Shown one piece after another: positions 14,278-21,700 of a stretch of 36,772 bases of DNA. A model generated the notes under the pieces. That model had not been told where the DNA came from and did no database searches. It saw nothing but the letters and a program-made list of their open reading frames with translations. Position numbers and translations under genes: made by a program. Numbering within the stretch: position 1 is the stretch's first letter; every line of letters begins with the position of its first letter. This DNA comes from a virus: IMG/VR virus record IMGVR_UViG_3300025168_000257, positions 1 through 36,772 of that record. One strand, written 5' to 3'.

Positions 14278-15018
14278 ATGAGTACATCTGAAATGCAGAC
14301 AGAGTTTAAATTTCTATTAGATAAAATAGATTCAGGGGGAGCACCTTTGTTTTTAAATACGGAAATTAATAGGTTATTAAGTATAGCCCAAGACAAGTTT
14401 GTATCTAAAAGAATGTACGGTAATAATATTAGACGTAGCGGATTTGAAGAAGATCAAAAACGTAGAGATGATCTACGTACTTTAATTCATTCTGTTACTT
14501 TTGATACTAGTAGTTTTATATCTTCTGATTTTACAAAGCCTACGGGTAAGCTTGTAAAACTTCCTGAGGATTATAGGCATGCAATAAATGAAGAAGTTGT
14601 CCTTAATAATAATACAAGAGTTTCTGTTACACCTCTAACTCATGATCGTTATAATAAAATAGTAGATGATCCTTTTAATAATCTTTCATCTGGAAAGGTT
14701 TATAGATTAGGATTTGGATCAATAACTAATACTATTGAAGATGATCCTGACACAGATTTAGTAGAGACAGGTAGTACTACATCTTATAATTATTTTGAAA
14801 TACTTTCTAATAGTGGAATTTCTGGTTCATCGTTAGGGGTTAATAAATATTATTTAAGATATATTAAGAATCTTTCTGATATTACTGACGACAGTAGTTG
14901 TATACTACCTAATCATACACACAGAGAAATTGTAAGGATGGCTGTTTTGGAGGCTCTAGAAAGCATAGAGAGTCCAAGATACCAATCAAGTAAAATAGAA
15001 CTTAACGAAATAGAATAA
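14278..15018 (+). CDS. Putative head-tail connector (adaptor) protein
   Basis: A 246 aa protein of mixed helix and strand. The N-terminal helices (MQTEFKFLLDKIDSGGAPLF, LLSIAQDKFVSKRMYG) and the C-terminal helix THREIVRMAVLEALESIESP are of the type found in phage head completion or ring proteins. The central part has a LPEDYRHAINEEV turn and a strand pair VYRLGFG / YYLRYIKNL. It is the second gene after the capsid. In Bacteroidota podoviruses a similar slot holds a portal-adaptor ring protein. The function is by position and general look only. Confidence 0.5.
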   Translation: MSTSEMQTEFKFLLDKIDSGGAPLFLNTEINRLLSIAQDKFVSKRMYGNNIRRSGFEEDQKRRDDLRTLIHSVTFDTSSFISSDFTKPTGKLVKLPEDYRHAINEEVVLNNNTRVSVTPLTHDRYNKIVDDPFNNLSSGKVYRLGFGSITNTIEDDPDTDLVETGSTTSYNYFEILSNSGISGSSLGVNKYYLRYIKNLSDITDDSSCILPNHTHREIVRMAVLEALESIESPRYQSSKIELNEIE

Positions 15019-15023
15019 ATAAA

Positions 15024-15746
15024 ATGGCAAGAACAGCAAAAATAACGAACGCTAACGTAGGACCTCTTAAAAATGTAAGAGGTGCGGTTGGCAATACTCC
15101 CGTTCGAGCTCAGGATTTTAATACCCTGATAGGAGATCACGTCAGCCAAACTGATGCGAGCGCTCAATCTGTTGCTAGTGATTTGACACTAAATGGTTCT
15201 GTAACACAAATAGGTGGAGCAGCATCTGCAGATAGTGTAGCTGCTGTATGTAACGGTATAGCAGTTGCTGCAAATGGCGCTGGTATTTATGAATTAGTAT
15301 TTGAAACTGACTTTGGTGGAACTACATCAACAGCCACTGATAATGGTTTAATTAAAACAGCAGTTACAATACCAACAGATTCAATGATATTAGCAGCATC
15401 TACAATAGTAACAGAAGTGGCTGGGCGAGATGTAACTAATACTATTGATTTAGTATCAGCAACTACTGCGCATACAGACACAGCAGATGAAGCAGTAACA
15501 GCAGTCTTAACTATTATTGATGGGCTAGATTTTAAATCTAGTACTGCAGGAGCTCTTGGAGCGCTTGGGGCACCAGTATATGCGAACGATATTGTTCACC
15601 ATATTGGTTCAACAGGTACTTCAACAACTTTAGCTTGGATCAATAAAGGTACGGGCAATGGTACAGCAACTCGTATATCAGGGAAGATTCTTACTTATAT
15701 TAAATATATGGGTACAGGACCAGCCGTAGCTGATGCACGAGTTTAA
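15024..15746 (+). CDS. Virion structural protein, 240 aa, alanine/threonine-rich
   Basis: The protein starts MARTAKITNANVGPLKNVRG and is low in charge and rich in Ala, Thr, Gly and Val, with short beta strands throughout (LTLNGSVTQIGG, AGIYELVFETDF, TNTIDLVSATTA). This composition fits a virion surface or tail tube protein. There are no catalytic motifs and no coiled coil. It is co-directional with the connector gene (6 bases after) and precedes the 308 aa structural gene. The family is unknown. Confidence 0.6.
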   Translation: MARTAKITNANVGPLKNVRGAVGNTPVRAQDFNTLIGDHVSQTDASAQSVASDLTLNGSVTQIGGAASADSVAAVCNGIAVAANGAGIYELVFETDFGGTTSTATDNGLIKTAVTIPTDSMILAASTIVTEVAGRDVTNTIDLVSATTAHTDTADEAVTAVLTIIDGLDFKSSTAGALGALGAPVYANDIVHHIGSTGTSTTLAWINKGTGNGTATRISGKILTYIKYMGTGPAVADARV

Positions 15747-15781
15747 TAACAACAATAATTAATTTTTAAAAATAGAATAAA

Positions 15782-16708
15782 ATGGGTGCATATAAAACAG
15801 ATAATTCATTACACGTATTTGTTGGTACTGTAGATCTAGACCACAGCGAAACTTTGGCAGATTCAGTAACAAATCAAATTTGTATATTAAATGCTGATGG
15901 TAGTTCTATCGGCAACGGAACGGCAGCAATTGTAGATGGCACAAGAGTTTATGTAGCTATGAAAGATGCGGACGGTAATGTTCGTAAATCTCCTACATTT
16001 GAATTTAAAGCAGCAAATGTAAAAGGTTTAGCTTTTGGGGCAAGAACAGAGCAAACAACTACTTTAGATTTGTGTGACGATACTCCAAATACTCGTTACA
16101 CTTTGAGACTTAACTTTAAACATAATACAGAGTTATTCTCTAATCAATCTGATCAATACTTCTTCGAGTATACAACTGGTGATACAGTTACAGCTGGAGA
16201 AGTTATGACTAAATTTAGAGATAAAATTAATCTTCAAGAGAGTTGTAAAGATAAAGTTGTAGCAGCTTTAGATGGTACTGATGGTTTAACTATTCTTGGT
16301 AAAGCTCAAGACTGGAGTTTAGGTCTTCACGCTTACACTATGGTATTGTTTGATGTAACAATCGACGGATTTGCTTCAACAGCAACAAACGTTGTTACTG
16401 GTGCAGTTCATGGTTCTGGAGCAGGTGAAGAAATTGCAGAACTAGAATGGTTTGGTATAGGTTCAGCAGGAGCTCCTTATCGTCAAGGTATTCCTAGCAA
16501 TAACCACTTAGTTGCTCTTAATGCAGTGAGTACAGCTGAATACGATGTAGCTGTTATTGATACTCCATTAGAGGATCCTAAGTATGCGGTTGCGGGAGCA
16601 GGGGCAGGACGATGTCAAATAATTTTAGCTCAAGAAGTAAGTCTTACAGGTACTGAAATAGACAAAGTATTAGGATTTACAGATGGCGCTAATATTTTCT
16701 CGTCTTAA
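15782..16708 (+). CDS. Virion structural protein, 308 aa
   Basis: A soluble beta-rich chain starting MGAYKTDNSLHVFVGTVDLD. The middle has a helix-strand part (TVTAGEVMTKFRDKINLQES) and a strand series around LGLHAYTMVLFDVTIDGF. The C-terminal part is rich in glycine and alanine (GAGAGRCQIILAQEVSLTG). The protein is probably abundant: the gene uses many well-translated codons, is the last gene before a strong terminator and is only 35 bases after the previous one. A tail tube or major tail/sheath-like role is possible; no name is justified. Confidence 0.6.
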   Translation: MGAYKTDNSLHVFVGTVDLDHSETLADSVTNQICILNADGSSIGNGTAAIVDGTRVYVAMKDADGNVRKSPTFEFKAANVKGLAFGARTEQTTTLDLCDDTPNTRYTLRLNFKHNTELFSNQSDQYFFEYTTGDTVTAGEVMTKFRDKINLQESCKDKVVAALDGTDGLTILGKAQDWSLGLHAYTMVLFDVTIDGFASTATNVVTGAVHGSGAGEEIAELEWFGIGSAGAPYRQGIPSNNHLVALNAVSTAEYDVAVIDTPLEDPKYAVAGAGAGRCQIILAQEVSLTGTEIDKVLGFTDGANIFSS

Positions 16709-16731
16709 TAGTTAACTTATTTATAATAATT

Positions 16732-16765
16732 AAAGGGCAGGCAGCTATTCTGTCTGTCCTTTTTT
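16732..16765 (+). terminator. Intrinsic terminator between head and tail modules
   Basis: A 13-bp stem joins 16732-16744 with 16750-16762, with a 5-base loop. Two positions are G-U wobbles on the plus-strand RNA and would be A-C mismatches on the minus. It is followed by a T-run to 16765. The next gene starts only 11 bases later and no TAnnTTTG box is visible between, so the tail genes may depend on read-through or a distant promoter. Confidence 0.85.
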
Positions 16766-16776
16766 AATTTCTACCC

Positions 16777-17358
16777 ATGGCTCTAGATTTAAAACTTAGT
16801 GTACAAACTACAGATGATTGTAAAAATTTAGTCATTGAAGATGTAACAGGTCTTTACAATGAAACAAGTAACCCAGGCGGGTGGGGAGGTTTTAATATAA
16901 ATGGAGATAGATCTGTATATAATTTATCTTTAAATTTAGTTGTGTATAATTTTATAGAGGGGGAGCAATATACAACTCCTATAAGCATTGATAATTTTGC
17001 AAACGATGTTATTTACCCTACAGAAGATACTTTTAGATCTTTTAAAATCTCTATACCTTCTTATGACATATCAACAGCTGTTGCTAATAGTAACACTATA
17101 AGTATTCCAGATAGTTATAATTCTATGCAAGAAGTTGTAGAAGATTGTTTATATGAAGTAATTGTTACAATAACAAGTAGCTCAACTAATTACAGTAGTA
17201 ACTCTAGTCTTACATATAAAAATATTTGCAACTCTAAAAAAATTGTAGATAGAATGATTAGTAAAATTAATTTAGGATGCGAAGATTGTAATGACTTTGA
17301 TATTGATAAAGCATTATTAGCCAAAAGTTTATTAGAAACTATAAAAAATATAGATTAG
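16777..17358 (+). CDS. Tail module protein, 193 aa
   Basis: The protein starts MALDLKLSVQTTDDCKNLVI and is mainly beta: the N-terminal half contains NPGGWGGFNINGD, YNLSLNLVVYNF and a short strand series. The C-terminus holds two Cys pairs (NICNSKK and LGCEDCNDFD) and an amphipathic helix DKALLAKSLLETIKNID. A similar helical end (KKIQGIKNLLNKTT) is found in the next protein, so these ends may be a shared docking element. Position at the start of the tail module suggests a tail-tip or baseplate-like subunit. The family is not recognised. Confidence 0.6.
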   Translation: MALDLKLSVQTTDDCKNLVIEDVTGLYNETSNPGGWGGFNINGDRSVYNLSLNLVVYNFIEGEQYTTPISIDNFANDVIYPTEDTFRSFKISIPSYDISTAVANSNTISIPDSYNSMQEVVEDCLYEVIVTITSSSTNYSSNSSLTYKNICNSKKIVDRMISKINLGCEDCNDFDIDKALLAKSLLETIKNID

Positions 17359-17359
17359 T

Positions 17360-18778
17360 ATGGCTCTAATTGATGGTTTAGACCGTAGAAATGTGTACTC
17401 AAAAGATATTAGTACTTTTGGGACACAACTGGCTAGTGCTAATTTTATAGGAGTAGATTTAAATGCTTATGAAACAAGTATTCAAAATACTATTTCTAAT
17501 TTTTTATCAGGAGCTCCTAGTAATTATAATTCTAATCAAGTAACTTTTCCTATAATATTTCATTTAGTAGTAGATCATCCATCAATAATTTCCAATGATC
17601 AAAATAATATAACATTTAATGTAACTAAATTATTACAAGACATAAATGAAGTTTTTTCTCAGGTAGGAGTTAGCTTTAATGCAGTAACAAAAGATGCTAA
17701 TGGAAACAATTTAGCAATTCCAGGTATTAATATAATAGATGCAAGTGATTTATTAAGTTCAAATAAATCTTACCCTGATAATGGAATTAGTATTAGCAGT
17801 ACAGTTTTTACTACTACTAATAGTGACCCTACTAATAATATAACTACTCTAGGATACCCTATAAATAATTTACATGATACCTATAGTTGGGATAATAAAG
17901 AGGTAATAAATGTTTTTTTGATAAATGATTTTTCACAAAACACTGACCTTTTATTAAATTCTTGCAATCCTTATATGTTTGATAACAATAGTAAAGCAAC
18001 TTTAAATATTACTCTTCCTTTTTATTGTTTGGGATCTTCTTTAGAATATGGTTATCAATACACTAGTAATACTGCTGCACAACTACATGTTTTTAATTCT
18101 ATTAATGACTTTAGTGCGGAGTTATATGCAAATAAATATCAATACTATGGTACAACAGATCATAAGGCTAAAGTTTTATTGCATGGGTTAGGTAATTTAT
18201 TAGGTTTAGCTCCGTCAAATACTTTTAACCCTATTGAGGTACAAACATCAACAGACAACGGGTACTCTGCAAATGCTTGCAATATTAATTGTATATATAC
18301 AGATTATGATTCTGCAGATTATTGTGCAAGTTGTGATGAGTTAGTCACTGTTAACAAAATTCAAAATCCTCTTTTTTCTGGAGACTCTGATATTGTTTGT
18401 GATGACAGTACTATTGAATCTTTACATAAAAATATAATGAATTTTTTTGTAGGGGGTACAGACTATAATTTTCAACCTTCCCAAATACTACGTATTAGGG
18501 CAAACTTAGGAATGCAATATATAGATACTGTTACATCAATAACTACTCCTGGAGTATTAATAAGACTTTTAAATACTAGCTTTGAAACTTATGGTGGTTA
18601 CCCTGTTGCAAGTGCTGAGTTATGTGACCAAGTAATAGATACAAATATTCAAAGAGTTACAAATTCTTCACTAGCTTATTCTAATATAATGGGTATTAAT
18701 ACTGCTAAGGCTGAAGTAGCTTTAACATTTTCTAAAAAAATTCAAGGTATAAAAAACTTACTTAATAAAACTACCTAA
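17360..18778 (+). CDS. Metzincin-like (M43-type) domain protein, inactive
   Basis: The 472 aa protein follows the plan of pappalysin-type M43 metalloproteases. An early strand TFPIIFHLVV (about 61-70) parallels the M43 VPVVFHV start. A helix follows (ITFNVTKLLQDINEVF), then EVINVFLIND. The zinc site position reads HGLGNLLGLAP (275-285) where M43 has HExxHxxGxxH. Only the first His and the Gly (G282) remain; the catalytic Glu is Gly and the other two ligands are Asn and Pro. The Met-turn is kept: KNIMNFF with M360, and then FQPSQILRIRANLG, the M43 FTxxQxxRMR part. It therefore retains the fold but not the metal or catalysis. It is probably a structural or binding protein of the tail. It lies 1 base after the 193 aa gene and overlaps the active paralogue by 1 base. 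Confidence 0.7.
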   Translation: MALIDGLDRRNVYSKDISTFGTQLASANFIGVDLNAYETSIQNTISNFLSGAPSNYNSNQVTFPIIFHLVVDHPSIISNDQNNITFNVTKLLQDINEVFSQVGVSFNAVTKDANGNNLAIPGINIIDASDLLSSNKSYPDNGISISSTVFTTTNSDPTNNITTLGYPINNLHDTYSWDNKEVINVFLINDFSQNTDLLLNSCNPYMFDNNSKATLNITLPFYCLGSSLEYGYQYTSNTAAQLHVFNSINDFSAELYANKYQYYGTTDHKAKVLLHGLGNLLGLAPSNTFNPIEVQTSTDNGYSANACNINCIYTDYDSADYCASCDELVTVNKIQNPLFSGDSDIVCDDSTIESLHKNIMNFFVGGTDYNFQPSQILRIRANLGMQYIDTVTSITTPGVLIRLLNTSFETYGGYPVASAELCDQVIDTNIQRVTNSSLAYSNIMGINTAKAEVALTFSKKIQGIKNLLNKTT

Positions 18779-21700
18779 TGGCAAAAGTTCCTTATACACA
18801 AATAAGTAAAAAAATTTCTGAGGGTCTTGGTTCTGCAAATAAAAATGCTGTAAATCTAGACTGCGGTAATGAATACCTTGTGTCAATTAATGATGGAAAC
18901 GATTCTACAGAATCAATGATTAGGCTTGCACTTAAAAGTATTTCTAAAAATTTTAGAGATTTGCCAGAGAATTGTGCAGACGGTAGTTGTGATACAGTAT
19001 ACGTTCCAGTTATTATTCATTTTCATGAGTACAATGATAATTATGGATTTGTTATTGATGTTACTAGACAACAAAAGTATGCAAAAGTTGCCTCTATTTT
19101 TGAAGCTTTAAATAGAGCTTTTAGAGGAGAGTATGATGCAACCAACGATTTAGACGTAGAACTACAATCAGTTATAGGACATAGACTTCCTGGAGAAGAC
19201 GAAGACCCTCCATCCCATCAGCTAAATACTGGTGTGGGAGGTGCTGTTTCATATACTAGACATTATCTTAGAGCAATTAAAGATATTAGCTATCCTACTA
19301 ATATTGCTACCTATAATACAGACTCTGGAGGATATGAAGAGGAGCTTGTGCCTCACAAAGATTTAAGAGAACTGTATCCTAATATACAATTTTTCTTTCC
19401 TGAAAGATTAAAAACAGAATATATTATAGAGGGGTTCTATAAAGAAAATACTGGATGTAAAGTTAATTTTCTAAACTTATTAAATACTATAGACAATACT
19501 GGTTTATTATTTTCAGATACTAGAGCCCTTTTAGATCAAGAGTATATGTATTTTGCTAGTGAGTTGCCTGGCGCTTTATTTTGGGATTCTAAAATATTAG
19601 ATTCTACATTTTTTGCTAAATTAAATACAGTACAACAAATACTTAATAGTAATACTAATGAAGTTAATATACAAAGTTTTAATATTAACTTTGGTTCGGC
19701 AGCAGATGGTGGTTTTGGTGCCCCATCTACCACAGGTACTGAGGGTGTGGACTGGGGAATTATTCAAAACTTTAGACCTAACAAGACAACAACAGGAGGG
19801 GCTCGCGATCTTATTTTTTCAGATTATACTTTTTCTATAAATACTAGTAGATATAAAAGTGCTTTTAGTGCTTACGGGACAACTACCCCTTACTCTAATG
19901 CAATTGTTAATCTAGGTCTTGATTTTAATCAGGATATTTTGCCCCAAACATTATTTCATGAATTTAATCACACACTAGGTAGTGTACATAGTTGGACTAT
20001 GCCTACAGTTTGTGGAAGTTACCTTGATGCGGATTCGTATTTAAATGAAGACGGGAGTTTAAAAAATGTAGGAGCTTATCAAAGTTTTCCAGGACTAAAT
20101 ACTATTAGCGGTAACATTCCTCCAGGAGAATCTTCTTATAATTCTTTTATGTTAAAAGAAGATTTTAAAGTTCCTTTTAACTACTCTGTAAAAGATCCTT
20201 TATATATTAAGAGAAAAAGATTGTATGACAAAGCTGTCCAAGATCTTAATGCTGCAGTGTTGCAAGACTACCAAAGTGCTGCTATTCCAGGAATAACTAG
20301 TGACTCAGATTATGAAGATTATATAGAAACTTTAGAAGAAAGAGTTGCTGAATATTCAAATAGTCTTAACGAAGTAAATGAATTTAATGTAGGAAATTTT
20401 TTAGATATAAGTGACGACGAAAAAGGTTATATAGAATATTTGTATAATACTTTTATTCCTAATATAACAAATAATTTTAATAGTAGAACAACTTTTATAA
20501 ATGGGGAGTTTGGAGTTTCTAATCCTGAAATAAATAGATCAGAAGACTATAATTTAAGCACAACATCTCTTAGATTAACTTTAGAGGATGTTATTTTTGG
20601 TATAAGTTCTTTTTGGGGAGGATCCTATATATTAAAAAACCCACCCACACTTAACTCAGGAGATGATTCTAATGGGTTTGTATTTAAAATAGAGGAACAA
20701 AAAGATATTCATTACTTTAGACCTACTGACATTCCTGGAGGGGACACTATTATTAGATACTCTCAGTTCTCAGATTACAATGATAATCCTTCTAATTTAC
20801 CTGAAGGTTGGAGTTTATTTACTGTAGACTCTCTCCAAAAATTTGTAGACAGTTTACCAGACCTATACCCTGAAGAAGAAAGTTTAACTGATATTTTAAA
20901 TATAATCTACCCTGAGTATGAAGCTTTAGCTTCAAGCATTATGGGTTTAAATTCTACTGTATTTAGTTTTTGGGTATCTACAGATACTACACTATCTGCA
21001 AATGAAATTGGTACTCAAGGGTCGTATGTTTTAATAAGTGATGATGGTGCACTCATACAGTCGGGTGTAAATATAAATAATTTGTCTCTTATTTGCCCAC
21101 TGCATAAAGTACATGACGCACTAGAAGATGATTCTATAGCTAAACAATTAGTTGTAAATCCTGCTAATGACGACGGTACTAGAAAAGGTCCTGATGTAAC
21201 AACACACATACCTTTTTGTGACATAGATGATGACAACAAATATGATCCTTATTGGATGCATAACTTTAATGCTTGGAATTCTAACTACACTGAGTACCCT
21301 AATAATACTCCAGTAGAAGATCTTATGCACGAAGACTATTGTCCTTGTTTACATCAAACACAAGTTTATCACGCTATAGATAATTCCTACGAGTTTAAAA
21401 TTATAGGAGGAGGTTCTTATGCGTGGGCAGCACACGCAGTAATGCATAATACTTTTGCAGATACTCAAATAGATTCTTTTACTTCTTCAATATCTGAAGT
21501 AAACACTGGTTTAAATTCTAGATCAAATACTTCTGTAGACCCAGATGATTACACAGATAAAATAGATTTTAACTATGGCTTATGGCTTTCTAATACTACT
21601 AATAGATATAAAGATGGTTATGATAACTCTGCTTTATACACTATAGGTAATATTACAGATATTGCATTATATAGATATTCAGACTCTGAATCTACTGTTT

